DNA of 64,000 nt from Calothrix brevissima NIES-22 (GTDB lineage: Bacteria; Cyanobacteriota; Cyanobacteriia; Cyanobacteriales; Nostocaceae): assembly GCF_002367995.1 (NCBI RefSeq), contig NZ_AP018207.1, forward strand, positions 1,786,333 through 1,850,332. Direction: 5' to 3'. The position numbers and the translations under genes are program-made. The notes below the pieces were generated by a model that saw nothing but the letters and a program-made list of their open reading frames with translations, ran no database searches and was not told the DNA's origin. Shown here piece after piece: positions 8,627-17,490 of this stretch (its first letter is position 1; each line of letters opens with the position of its first letter).

Positions 8627-9022
8627 TTTGCATGTTTCTAGTTGATGGGATAGTCGGGAGCAGAAAAGTACGCGGAGCTTGATACAGTATTAGACTTTGT
8701 TCGTCTATTGATGCTGATGTTTCGTACTCATACTGCATATAAGTTCTGAGTAAGTCTGTGTCTCTGTATCTTCTCGATCTCTTATTTCTCCGCGTCACGC
8801 TGTTTCCCCCCTCTTAACTAGCAATTCTTGGGATTTACTGTGTAACTACCGACTCGCAAATTCATGCATACTTACTTATCCAAACAGATAAGTTAGCCGA
8901 GTACTTAAAGTTATTTCAAAAAATTTTAGATTTTATTTATATTTATTTTAGATTATTTTTAGAATTATGCAATAGCTACATAAGTTAAAAAAACACTATT
9001 ATTTCCCGATCCTCATACTTAT
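8627..9022. other. Intergenic region, 396 bp
   Basis: AT-rich, particularly 8920-9000. It probably holds the promoter of the hybrid kinase. No stable hairpin with a T-run, RNA gene or convincing small frame was found; a 65-codon minus-strand frame has no features. Confidence 0.4.
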
Positions 9023-10693
9023 ATGGTGGATACATGGACGCTACTGATCGTAGATGATTGTGCGGCGGATCGAAAAATTTATCGTCGATATCTTTTACAA
9101 GATCCGTACAATTCTTATCAAATTTTCGAGGCAGATTGTGCAGAAAGCGGGCTAGCTTTGTGTCAAAAAGTGCATTGCGATGTCATTCTGCTAGATTTTT
9201 GCCTACCAGATATGAGTGGTTTGGAACTATTCGATCGCTTAAATAAAGAAATATGCGATACTCCCAAAACAGTAATTATGCTGACAGGGAGAGGCGATGA
9301 AGAAGTTGCTGTACAAGCAATGAAACGAGGTGCGCAAGATTATTTAGTCAAGCAATATCTCAAACCAGATGTGCTGCAAATAGCTGTTCGCAATGCCATT
9401 AAACAATCGTATTTGCAAGCCCAACTCTATAAAACTCGCGAAAAACAACGCTTAATTGCAACCACAGCGTTACGTATTCGCCAGTCTTTAGATTTAGAGC
9501 AAATCTTAAATACAGCAGTAGTAGAAGTACAGCAACTTCTCAAATGCGATCGCGTTTTAGTGTATCAATTTACCCCAAATAATGGCGGTAAAACTGTAGC
9601 TTGCTCAGTTGACTCAGAAGAATCTGTAGCATTACTTCATAATATCCAAGATATTTGTCATGAAGTAGGGGGTGAAAACCATGTATGGGGATGTAAATTA
9701 GCAATTACTCAAGTATGTAAAGCTAGTTTAAGTAATAATTATTTACATTTATTAGAACAATTTAAAACAAAAGATAATTTAGTAGTTCCAATTCAATTGA
9801 GTAATAATTGTGATCGCGAAAATCCACTTTGGGGATTGTTGATAGCGCATCACAGTTCCCAAGAACGCAAATGGCAAGCCGATGAAGTAGAAATGCTTAA
9901 TGAATTATCGGTACAATTAGCGATCGCAATTCAACAAGCAGAATTTCTTGCTCAAACTCAAGCAGCCTTACGCAAAGAAAAGCAACTCAATACCTTTAAA
10001 TCGCAAATCGTCGCCACAGTTTCTCATGAGTATCGTACACCTTTAACCTCTATTTTGGCGGCTGCATCAACTTTAATCAAACATGGTCAACAATTCGATG
10101 AAGCGAAACAGCAGCGATTTTTAGGCATTATCGAGCAAAAAGCTCGGTCAATGTCCAAATTGGTAGATAACATGCTGATGATGAACCAAATCGAATTGGA
10201 TAAAACCCGGTTTAAACCTATTCCCCTAGATTTACTACCATTTTTCGCCGATATTCTCGAACAGGCAAGAGAAACCTTAACCGAAGAACATGAATTAATT
10301 TTTAATACTAGGGGAAATTATCAAGGCTTCTGGGGCGATCGCGGATTGTTGCAACAAATCTTTATGAATTTAATTTCTAATGCGATTAAATATTCCCCAG
10401 ATGGAGGGAGCATTGAATTTGATTTAATTGGTGGGGAATCAGATGTGATAGTTTACATCAAAGATGAAGGTATTGGTATCCCCATAGACGATCAACAAAA
10501 GCTATTTCAATCCTTTAGCCGGGGTAGTAACGTCGGTACAATTCCCGGTACAGGTTTAGGATTAGCGATCGCTAAATCTTGCGTAGAGTTACATGGGGGT
10601 AATATTAAGTTATTTAGTCAAATTGGGCAAGGAACCAAAGTTACAGTCAGCTTACCGAAACAAAGTATAGGGCATGGGGCATTGGGGAGCTAG
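9023..10693 (+). CDS. REC-GAF-histidine kinase (hybrid sensor with a non-bilin GAF)
   Basis: 556 aa. The N-terminal receiver at 1-125 has Asp11/Asp12 and phosphoacceptor Asp58 (VILLDFCLPDMSG). The GAF domain lies at about 150-300, followed by HisKA with His335 (ATVSHEYRTPLTSIL) and HATPase with NLISNAIKYSPDGG, DEGIGIP and GTGLGLAIAKS. The GAF belongs to the phytochrome/cyanobacteriochrome-like subgroup (LLEQFKTKDNLVVPI and LWGLLIAHH), but where bilin-binding members have a Cys-His pair the sequence reads SNNYLHLL. Chromophore attachment is therefore not expected, and the domain may bind another ligand or partner. The order receiver-before-kinase suggests it receives a phosphoryl group and relays control. 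It lies 396 bases after the Rcp-like gene on the same strand. Confidence 0.92.
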   Translation: MVDTWTLLIVDDCAADRKIYRRYLLQDPYNSYQIFEADCAESGLALCQKVHCDVILLDFCLPDMSGLELFDRLNKEICDTPKTVIMLTGRGDEEVAVQAMKRGAQDYLVKQYLKPDVLQIAVRNAIKQSYLQAQLYKTREKQRLIATTALRIRQSLDLEQILNTAVVEVQQLLKCDRVLVYQFTPNNGGKTVACSVDSEESVALLHNIQDICHEVGGENHVWGCKLAITQVCKASLSNNYLHLLEQFKTKDNLVVPIQLSNNCDRENPLWGLLIAHHSSQERKWQADEVEMLNELSVQLAIAIQQAEFLAQTQAALRKEKQLNTFKSQIVATVSHEYRTPLTSILAAASTLIKHGQQFDEAKQQRFLGIIEQKARSMSKLVDNMLMMNQIELDKTRFKPIPLDLLPFFADILEQARETLTEEHELIFNTRGNYQGFWGDRGLLQQIFMNLISNAIKYSPDGGSIEFDLIGGESDVIVYIKDEGIGIPIDDQQKLFQSFSRGSNVGTIPGTGLGLAIAKSCVELHGGNIKLFSQIGQGTKVTVSLPKQSIGHGALGS

Positions 10694-10792
10694 TGCGTTG
10701 CGGGGGTTCCCCCCGTTGTAGCAGCTGGCGTCATGGGGCATTGAAAGACGGTAGTTTCGGCTTCGCTCAACTACCGCTTGAAGTGTGCGCTG

Positions 10793-12304
10793 CTAAGGTA
10801 ACCAGAAATCAGGCAGAATAGATTTGCTGAGATTGCGTACTGTTTGATTGAGCGATCGCGCTACTTGGATATGGGCTTCATCGGCTTCTACTGGTAAAAT
10901 CTCAGATGGCTGTCCTTGTCCTAAATAAGAAATTACCAAATTCGCCGCTTCTAAACCTGTAACATAAGCTTTTTCTTGCGACCAAGAACCGTGACGGTTA
11001 ACAATCCAATCTCCACTCATAAACACATTTGCTAAACTCGTCTGGGCTGGTAACATATGACGATAACTTCCCGGTGCAAAATGAGTTACTGCATTTGGTA
11101 ACCGAATCACACTACTATCAATCACCTTGGCTTCGCGAAAATCAGGAACGCAAGTTGTTAAATAACGTTGCACTATAGGCACAATTTCCTCATCAGCTAA
11201 ATGTAAAAACTGATTTGCATGATAAAAATCAGCTTCAATTACTGTTCCTGATTCATTTTGATATTCATCATGCAACGCATTTAAATCAAAAAATGTCCAG
11301 CCAGTAGTATCATCAAATCCAAAACAAGCATTAGAAGGACGAGGAATATTAACTTTTCGATCAAACCATAGGCGAGTTGCTAAAACATCAATTGCACCCA
11401 AATTATTTAAATCGCGAAATTCTTGCCGACTTTGTAAACTGGGGCTATTGGCAACTATTTTTTTCATTCCCGTCACCCCCACAGCAAAAATTACAGCGTC
11501 AGCCTCAAATACTTCATCACCGCAAACTACACCCTTAGCGCGATTATTACCATCAATAATTACATCAGTTACCCGGCGTTTTGATAATACCTGAGCACCA
11601 GCCTTCTCAATTTTTTCTACCCAAGGAAGGAATATTTTTTCGCCTACAGTTCCCCGACACCAAACAACATCAAAATCGCTTTGATGAGCCAAAATAAAAA
11701 AGTACAACATTCCTAAAGTTGCAGCAGCCGAACACTGTTCTCCTGGTGCGAATAAACCTACTAGTAACATTGGTTCAAATGCATCTTTATACAACCTTGC
11801 TGACACGCCAAAATCCTTAAATAATTCTCGCGCTGTGACAGAATCATAACGCCGCCAAGCTTCAGGAGAATTATCAAAATCAACCACAGCATATAGTAAA
11901 GGTAAGGCACTCAAACGATCAATTAATGGTAGACGCTGAAAGTGAGTATAAACAAAAGTTCCCAATGGTGAAGGAAGCCGGGGTAACTCTTGAAAAATTG
12001 GTGATTCCACTTCCAAACCCGCCGGGGAATATTGCGCCGAACGAGTCCAAGAAGTAAAGGGATTAATATCTAATTCATTGATTAGAGCAAAAATATTTCT
12101 GTAAGGATACCAAAAACCATGTATACCTGCTTCTACAGAACGTCCTGCGGCGGTTTTCCAACCCGCAACTAGTCCCCCCGGATAAGCCCCGGCTTCTAGA
12201 AGCGTCACATCATATCCTTGTTTGGCTAAGTGGTAGGTTGCACCTAAACCAGCCCAACCTGCACCCACAACTACTACCCGTTTTTGTTGTGACTCTTCAT
12301 TCAT
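10793..12304 (-). CDS. FAD-dependent oxidoreductase of the carotenoid desaturase / amine oxidase superfamily
   Basis: 503 aa with an N-terminal Rossmann dinucleotide fold: VVVVGAGWAGLGATYHLAK (GxGxxG) followed by the acidic ribose-binding residue in VTLLEAG. Next comes the family PGGLVAGWKTAAGRSVEAGIHG region, and the C-terminal FAD motif FMSGDW(I)...GSWSQEKAYVTGLEAA. The layout matches zeta-carotene desaturase/phytoene desaturase-like enzymes (CrtQ/CrtP superfamily) of cyanobacteria, but I cannot say which substrate is used. It is not obviously one of the housekeeping desaturases by eye. Transcribed alone, divergently from the methyltransferase gene. Its 3' end is 99 bases from the hybrid kinase, convergent. 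Confidence 0.85.
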   Translation of the reverse strand: MNEESQQKRVVVVGAGWAGLGATYHLAKQGYDVTLLEAGAYPGGLVAGWKTAAGRSVEAGIHGFWYPYRNIFALINELDINPFTSWTRSAQYSPAGLEVESPIFQELPRLPSPLGTFVYTHFQRLPLIDRLSALPLLYAVVDFDNSPEAWRRYDSVTARELFKDFGVSARLYKDAFEPMLLVGLFAPGEQCSAAATLGMLYFFILAHQSDFDVVWCRGTVGEKIFLPWVEKIEKAGAQVLSKRRVTDVIIDGNNRAKGVVCGDEVFEADAVIFAVGVTGMKKIVANSPSLQSRQEFRDLNNLGAIDVLATRLWFDRKVNIPRPSNACFGFDDTTGWTFFDLNALHDEYQNESGTVIEADFYHANQFLHLADEEIVPIVQRYLTTCVPDFREAKVIDSSVIRLPNAVTHFAPGSYRHMLPAQTSLANVFMSGDWIVNRHGSWSQEKAYVTGLEAANLVISYLGQGQPSEILPVEADEAHIQVARSLNQTVRNLSKSILPDFWLP

Positions 12305-12560
12305 TGCCGCACAGTCTCCGATAATTGCAGTCTATAATTAAATGTAAAGTATTTGTAAACTAATTTAACTGATTAATAGTAAAATTACGTAAAACTGGCA
12401 ATATTTTTATTTGCGAAGGTTGAGCAAATATTGTTCAGAATATATACGTAATAATTTACTTAAATAGACTTTAATTACTATAGATATAATCACACTTGCT
12501 GATAATTATTATTTAGGAGTATAACAAGAAAAAATCTAGTTATATTTCCTAAATATTGCA

Positions 12561-13463
12561 ATGACTCAATTAGCAGATTCTCAACCTAATTTAAATGATT
12601 TTCAATTGTGCGATGGCATATATTTCCCGAAAAATTATGAGCACTTAAATAGTACTAAACATAAACAAAAATGGGATGAGATTGGTAAAACATACTATGG
12701 TTCCCAAAAAATTGAGCAAGTAACAGAAAACTCTGCCATTAAACAAGATTACACCTTATTAGGTGGTAGACCTGGGGGAACTTGGAATAAGTTTCCTATG
12801 CATAAATCTGTAGATTCTATTCTCGAAATTGGTTGTGGTTATGGTCGCGCTCCCTTACATCTTTCTCAAGAAAAAAATCTCCAATGCGAAAAATATTATG
12901 CCATTGATATTTCCGAATCTTTATTGAGGCGATTAATTAAGGTTAAAGAAGAATATAACTTTTTCCCTAATGCTGAATTTAATATAATTTGTAATTCGGC
13001 AGAAAAATTACCTTTAGCAGACAACTCCATAGATTTAGTAATTTCTAACTGTGTATTTATGCATATACCAGATGCACAGTTAAGAAATTTATTAAGCGAG
13101 ATATTCCGAGTCCTCAAGCCTGGGGGAATGTTTGTGTTTAATCATTCCTTTCATAACAAAGCTTGTCCTTCTCATATTATCCACAATTTTATTAGGAACC
13201 TGAATATATTTAGCAAAAATCCCATTTACCTCAAGCAATATTCAGCAATAGAAATTCAGGAGATGTTGAATAATGCAGGAATTCAAGCTAAATGTCCTCA
13301 ATATATAGTTGAAGCCACAACAGAATATGCAATTTTACCGGAAACTATCAAAGGTATTCCTGTACCTTTTGCTAAGGCAATTAATAGAAGTCTCAAGCCA
13401 TCAGATGCATGGAAAGAAACTTTAGCTTATGGCTTTAGTGCTTATAGTATTCCTTTGGAGTAA
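12561..13463 (+). CDS. Class I SAM-dependent methyltransferase
   Basis: 300 aa. SAM-binding motif I is VDSILEIGCGYGRAPLHL (about residues 87-104). An acidic post-I segment follows (YYAIDIS), then motif II-like NSIDLVISNCVFMHIPD and the post-III stretch IFRVLKPGGMFVFNHSF, all typical of the Methyltransf_11 superfamily. The substrate cannot be read from sequence. The 97-residue N-terminal extension before the SAM fold is unusual and may hold the acceptor-binding region. Preceded by a 256-bp divergent promoter region; downstream is a short hairpin shared with the convergent cNMP-binding gene. Confidence 0.85.
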   Translation: MTQLADSQPNLNDFQLCDGIYFPKNYEHLNSTKHKQKWDEIGKTYYGSQKIEQVTENSAIKQDYTLLGGRPGGTWNKFPMHKSVDSILEIGCGYGRAPLHLSQEKNLQCEKYYAIDISESLLRRLIKVKEEYNFFPNAEFNIICNSAEKLPLADNSIDLVISNCVFMHIPDAQLRNLLSEIFRVLKPGGMFVFNHSFHNKACPSHIIHNFIRNLNIFSKNPIYLKQYSAIEIQEMLNNAGIQAKCPQYIVEATTEYAILPETIKGIPVPFAKAINRSLKPSDAWKETLAYGFSAYSIPLE

Positions 13464-13547
13464 TTAGGGAAAAAGACTTGTAGCGATTGTCTTAGATGTT
13501 AAATTGTGCGATCGCTCAACAATAAAAAAATATTAAGATTGGTTTCG

Positions 13548-13571
13548 TAGTGAGGACTAAAGTCCTCACTA
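13548..13571. repeat. Perfect hairpin between convergent genes
   Basis: TAGTGAGGACT, two-base loop, AGTCCTCACTA: an 11-bp perfect inverted repeat between the methyltransferase and the convergent cNMP-binding gene. It lacks a T-run directly after either arm, so it is more likely a dispersed palindromic repeat that may assist termination than a classical intrinsic terminator. Confidence 0.6.
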
Positions 13572-13581
13572 TATTAGTACC

Positions 13582-13965
13582 TTATTTTCTGAGACTAGAA
13601 AGGGAATGCTCCACACGAGTCAAACGTTCTGAGTAGTTTTTCATAACTTGTAGCGCAAACAAAGGAGTTTCTTGCACTACAAATAGAAACCTTTGCTCAT
13701 CAAGAAAAGCAAGCTGACAATCGGTGTTGGCAATAGCTGTATAAGTTCTATTTTTTACCCCTACTAGCGCACCGATCGCAAAAACTTCTCCGGCGGAAAT
13801 TGTTTCTACAACTTTGCCATCAACTAATATATCAACTGAGCCTTCGATAATACCATACATACAATCTCCAGGCTCTCCTACCTCAAATATTACCTGGCCT
13901 GCTGAAACCACTTTCGGATTTGGTTGTTTTTGAAATATATTGATAGTCTGTACAGCATTTAACAT
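13582..13965 (-). CDS. Single-domain cyclic-nucleotide-binding protein
   Basis: 127 aa, almost entirely one cNMP-binding beta-roll. Landmarks are the entry VVSAGQVIFEVGEPGDCMYGIIEGSVDI and VVETISAGEVFAIGALV, with the phosphate-binding cassette region GEVFAIGALVGVKNRTYTAIA, then the terminal helix. In canonical cAMP sites the cassette is close to FGE.AL....R.A.. ; here FAIGALVGVKNRTYTA lacks the Glu while keeping an Arg followed by Thr, so ligand affinity is uncertain. There is no HTH, kinase or channel domain, so it would act as a small sensory subunit. The start ATG 13965 is well placed. Confidence 0.85.
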   Translation of the reverse strand: MLNAVQTINIFQKQPNPKVVSAGQVIFEVGEPGDCMYGIIEGSVDILVDGKVVETISAGEVFAIGALVGVKNRTYTAIANTDCQLAFLDEQRFLFVVQETPLFALQVMKNYSERLTRVEHSLSSLRK

Positions 13966-14452
13966 TTAAACTGCCCTGAAATTGTGTATTTTTTACTTAT
14001 ATTTGCTCTGTTACAGCCAATGATAAATGTCAGAAATCATTAGCAAGACTTGATGGGGAATTTTGCACAGAGATATTTAGTAGTTCACTACAACAACGCC
14101 ATTTTTATGGGTAAATTCGTAGTCAGGAATAAATACCTGACTACGAACAAAACGAATTTCAACTACTAAATTACATGCTAGGATACAACAGGCAAGGTTA
14201 AAGAAAGATTAAGCTTTGGTGAAACGTAATTTTATATTTGTTGCTAAAATTTCTTTTTTAATTGCATAATTAGTTTTGATTTATACCCAAGTCTGGTCTC
14301 ATACAAATTTTTGCAACACAACCCTGGAAGAATTACTACTTGGGCTGAATATTTGGATAAGCTCGACGAGACAGACATGACATAAACCACTTGGAAGTTT
14401 TTTCTGGTTGAGTTTTGAAGTTCTCTGTGAAAAACTACATGCAATTAGTTCT
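13966..14452. other. Intergenic region with a stable hairpin (14116-14147)
   Basis: 487 bp between divergent genes. Bases 14116-14127 (TTCGTAGTCAGG) and 14136-14147 (CCTGACTACGAA) form a perfect 12-bp stem with an 8-base AT loop. It resembles in style the hairpin at 13548-13571 (TAGTNAGG-type arms), suggesting dispersed palindromes of related families. No other feature is supported. Confidence 0.55.
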
Positions 14453-16342
14453 ATGAATGCATCACCAGATAATTTGCTCGGTCGGCCGATCGCTCTAAGC
14501 TTAGAGACAGCTAGACAAGAATATCGCTATAACTATAGCCATATTCCAGCGATCGCAATGGTGGATGAGTTACCGGAGACAGAAGGTTTTTCTACTAGCT
14601 GGTATTATTTGTTGGCGCAGCAGTTAAGAGTGCTGTTTGTCAATACTTTGATTACTAACCGAGGTAATCGGGGTTCTCAGTCAATTCGCGATGATGTCAG
14701 ATCGTTTATTTTAGAAGCCATATTCAAAGGGGCGATTCCCTTGAATATCACGATTATTGCTAGGTTGTTACAGATTGTTCCCCAGTTTTTAATTAAAGGA
14801 ATCTCCAAGGATTATCACGAACTTGACGATTTGTTGTTTGCTATTCTCAAGGAAAATGGAGTCCAGATTCTCAGAGATGCTTTAAATGGGGTAATTGAAC
14901 TGTTGTATGCAGAACATCCCACAGGACATGTAACCAGCCTGACAGACTACGAAAAGCTATTCCCGGTAATTGGAGTACCAGCGATCGCGCAAACTTTTCA
15001 AGAAGACGCAGTATTCGCTTATATGCGGGTAGCAGGTTACAATCCCGTGATGATTGAGAGAGTGAGTAAATTAAGCGATCGCTTTCCCGTTACTGATGAA
15101 CATTATCAAGCTGTGATGGGAAGTGACGATTCCTTACAAGCAGCCGGGGAAGAAGGAAGACTTTACCTCACAGATTATGGCATTTTTGAGGGTGCGCTCA
15201 ACGGAACTTACCCCACAGAACAAAAATATGTGTATGCACCCCTAGCGCTGTTTGCTGTACCCAGAGGTTCCAATAGCGATCGCTTACTGCGCCCAGTCGC
15301 TATCCAATGCGGACAAAACCCAAGCCCCGATTATCCGATTATTACGCCTAATTCTAGTAAATATGCTTGGTTATTTGCCAAAACAATCGTGCAAATCGCT
15401 GATGCTAACTTCCACGAACCCGTTACCCACCTAGCGAGAACTCATTTATTTGTCGGTGCTTTTGTCATGGCTACCTATCGACAACTACCAGTTAACCATC
15501 CCCTGGGCTTACTCCTACGTCCCCATTTTGCTGGTACTTTAGCAATTAATGACGCCGCCCAACGGATTTTGATTGCGCGTGGTGGTGGTGTAGATAGATT
15601 ACTCTCATCCACAATTGATAACTCACGGGTGCTAGCTGTTAAGGGATTGCAAAGCTATGGCTTTAATAGTGCCATGTTACCCAAGCAATTTGAACAACGC
15701 GGAGTAAGCGATCGCAATTTACTACCCGTTTATCCTTACCGAGACGATGCTTTATTAGTCTGGGATGCCATTCGTCAATGGGTAAGCGGCTACCTTCAAC
15801 TTTACTACGCTACAGATCGAGATATTCAAAATGATACCGCCCTACAATCCTGGGCGGCTGAAGTTCAAGCTTATGAAGGTGGGCGCATCAGCGAATTTGG
15901 TGAAGATGGACGTATTCAGACGCGAGACTACCTAGTTGATGCTGCAACACTGATTATATTTACCGCCAGCGCCCAACACGCAGCAGTCAACTTTCCCCAA
16001 AAAGACTTAATGGGCTACGCCGCCGCCTTACCATTAGCAGGTTACGTACCCGCCACAATTCTTAAAGGAGAAGTCACCGAGCAAGACTACCTCAAATTAC
16101 TCGCACCTCTAGATCAAGCCCAAAGGCAATATAACCTGCTTGCCTTGCTAGGTTCTATATATTACAACAAACTCAGTGAATATCCTCAAGCATACTTTAC
16201 CGACAGCCGCGTCAAACCCTTATTGCAGAATTTTCAAGAAAATCTCCAACAAGTTGAACACGCTATCAATCAGCGTAACTTAAGCCGCCCAACCTATAAC
16301 TATCTCCTCCCTTCCAAAATTCCTCAAAGCATCAATATTTAA
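14453..16342 (+). CDS. Lipoxygenase
   Basis: Lipoxygenases insert O2 into polyunsaturated fatty acids to give hydroperoxides, using a non-haem iron. All iron ligands can be placed: His326 and His331 in HEPVTHLARTH, His509 and Asn513 in QHAAVN, and the carboxylate of the C-terminal residue Ile629 (the protein ends SINI). The family hallmark RQLPVNHPLGLLLRPHF is present. At 629 aa it is a compact bacterial form without an obvious N-terminal PLAT domain. ATG 14453 (MNASPDNLL) was chosen over a TTG at 14408, which would only add 15 residues; no strong ribosome-binding site marks either. There is no signal peptide, so it is probably cytoplasmic. It would make oxylipins from membrane linoleate or linolenate; regiospecificity cannot be read off. 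Confidence 0.92.
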   Translation: MNASPDNLLGRPIALSLETARQEYRYNYSHIPAIAMVDELPETEGFSTSWYYLLAQQLRVLFVNTLITNRGNRGSQSIRDDVRSFILEAIFKGAIPLNITIIARLLQIVPQFLIKGISKDYHELDDLLFAILKENGVQILRDALNGVIELLYAEHPTGHVTSLTDYEKLFPVIGVPAIAQTFQEDAVFAYMRVAGYNPVMIERVSKLSDRFPVTDEHYQAVMGSDDSLQAAGEEGRLYLTDYGIFEGALNGTYPTEQKYVYAPLALFAVPRGSNSDRLLRPVAIQCGQNPSPDYPIITPNSSKYAWLFAKTIVQIADANFHEPVTHLARTHLFVGAFVMATYRQLPVNHPLGLLLRPHFAGTLAINDAAQRILIARGGGVDRLLSSTIDNSRVLAVKGLQSYGFNSAMLPKQFEQRGVSDRNLLPVYPYRDDALLVWDAIRQWVSGYLQLYYATDRDIQNDTALQSWAAEVQAYEGGRISEFGEDGRIQTRDYLVDAATLIIFTASAQHAAVNFPQKDLMGYAAALPLAGYVPATILKGEVTEQDYLKLLAPLDQAQRQYNLLALLGSIYYNKLSEYPQAYFTDSRVKPLLQNFQENLQQVEHAINQRNLSRPTYNYLLPSKIPQSINI

Positions 16343-16347
16343 GCTAG

Positions 16348-16367
16348 AGACGCGATTAATCGCGTCT
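16348..16367. repeat. Dispersed palindrome AGACGCGATTAATCGCGTCT
   Basis: A perfect 20-bp palindrome. Further copies are at 41111-41130, 48915-48934 (one mismatch) and 50970-50995 (extended to 26 bp). All lie in short intergenic gaps. It could act as a bidirectional hairpin for the lipoxygenase and the convergent ParA-like gene. Confidence 0.85.
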
Positions 16368-16400
16368 GTACAATTCCATCCCATGCCCAATGCCCAATTT

Positions 16401-17285
16401 TTACAACTTCTCCAACAACTCCTGGGCTAATTGAAGAAACGCTTTAGAACCAGGAGATTGCGGATTCATTACAACAGCCGGCATAAAACTATCAACAGCT
16501 TTAGCCACATTTACATCAACAGGAATTTGGTTCTTACAAATTTTGTCAACACCAAAATCTTCCACAACGCGATGCATAACTTGTTTATAATATCTGCCAG
16601 TCAGCAGATTTGCACTCGACATACTAAATACAATCCCCAGCATTTTTATATTAATTTTTGCTTCATGCTCGTGACTATCTTTTAATTGTCCAATGCGTCT
16701 TTCTAACAATTGAATACCCACCACCGATAAAGGTTCTGGTTTAGCAGGTAAAATATAAAAATCGCTACAAGCTAAAGCACTACGAGTTAAAAGATTATAG
16801 CCAGGGGCACAGTCTAACAGAATAAAATCATATTCGTCCCGCACTGGCTTTAAGATGTTATTAATTAACACCCGCTCAAAGCGATTCCAAACAGTTTCAA
16901 AATCCTGCTCGCCCAAAGCTACCGATTGTTGATGCAGCATTTCTGAAACAACAAATTCATCATATAAATCGATATCTCCCGGCAACAAATCCAACCCTGG
17001 CAAATTACAAACCTTGCTCTGAACGATATCATGAATCGCAAATTTAGCATTTGGTTCAGGTGTAATAACTTGATCTATTAGATATCTAAAAGTCTTTCTC
17101 GTCTTCCGTCGCTTGGCAAATTCTAAAGGCGACATTAAGCTGAGTGTGGCACTAATTTGACTATCTAAATCGAGAACCAACACCCGCTTGCCATGATACT
17201 TAGCCAAGCAAGTAGCTAAATTTACTGTAATGGTGGTTTTGCCGACACCACCTTTCATATTTGCAGTTGCAATTACATATCCCAT
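16401..17285 (-). CDS. ParA-family (MinD/ParA) ATPase
   Basis: 294 aa. The deviant Walker A KGGVGKTT is at residues ~11-18, switch I is VLDLDSQ(I)SAT, and the Walker B-like segment DFILLDCAPG is followed by ALACSDFYILPAKPEPLSVVGI, as in chromosome- and plasmid-partitioning or cargo-positioning ATPases. No ParB-like gene or centromere-like repeat follows. It lies 205 bases downstream of the exonuclease-nuclease-FtsK gene on the same strand. Genomic context does not require plasmid origin. It may position a complex (possibly the neighbouring DNA-processing proteins), but this is inference. Confidence 0.88.
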   Translation of the reverse strand: MGYVIATANMKGGVGKTTITVNLATCLAKYHGKRVLVLDLDSQISATLSLMSPLEFAKRRKTRKTFRYLIDQVITPEPNAKFAIHDIVQSKVCNLPGLDLLPGDIDLYDEFVVSEMLHQQSVALGEQDFETVWNRFERVLINNILKPVRDEYDFILLDCAPGYNLLTRSALACSDFYILPAKPEPLSVVGIQLLERRIGQLKDSHEHEAKINIKMLGIVFSMSSANLLTGRYYKQVMHRVVEDFGVDKICKNQIPVDVNVAKAVDSFMPAVVMNPQSPGSKAFLQLAQELLEKL

Positions 17286-17490
17286 TGGTAAGTCCTTTGA
17301 TGACGCATTCCCATCCGGGTAGCGTACACCTCTCCTGATATATGAAAATTTACGTTTAATTTAATCTTTCTGGAATACACAAAGTAATTCCAGTGACATG
17401 CCACAATTGAGGCAGTCAGAATTATAGCAGTGAGCAACACATTTAGGACTAAAGCGGCTTGTCACAAAAAATTAAAATTTTTTCTTTTAA

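Noticed and set aside
16401-17285. Plasmid or phage partition locus
   Set aside because: No ParB, no iterons and surrounding genes look chromosomal.
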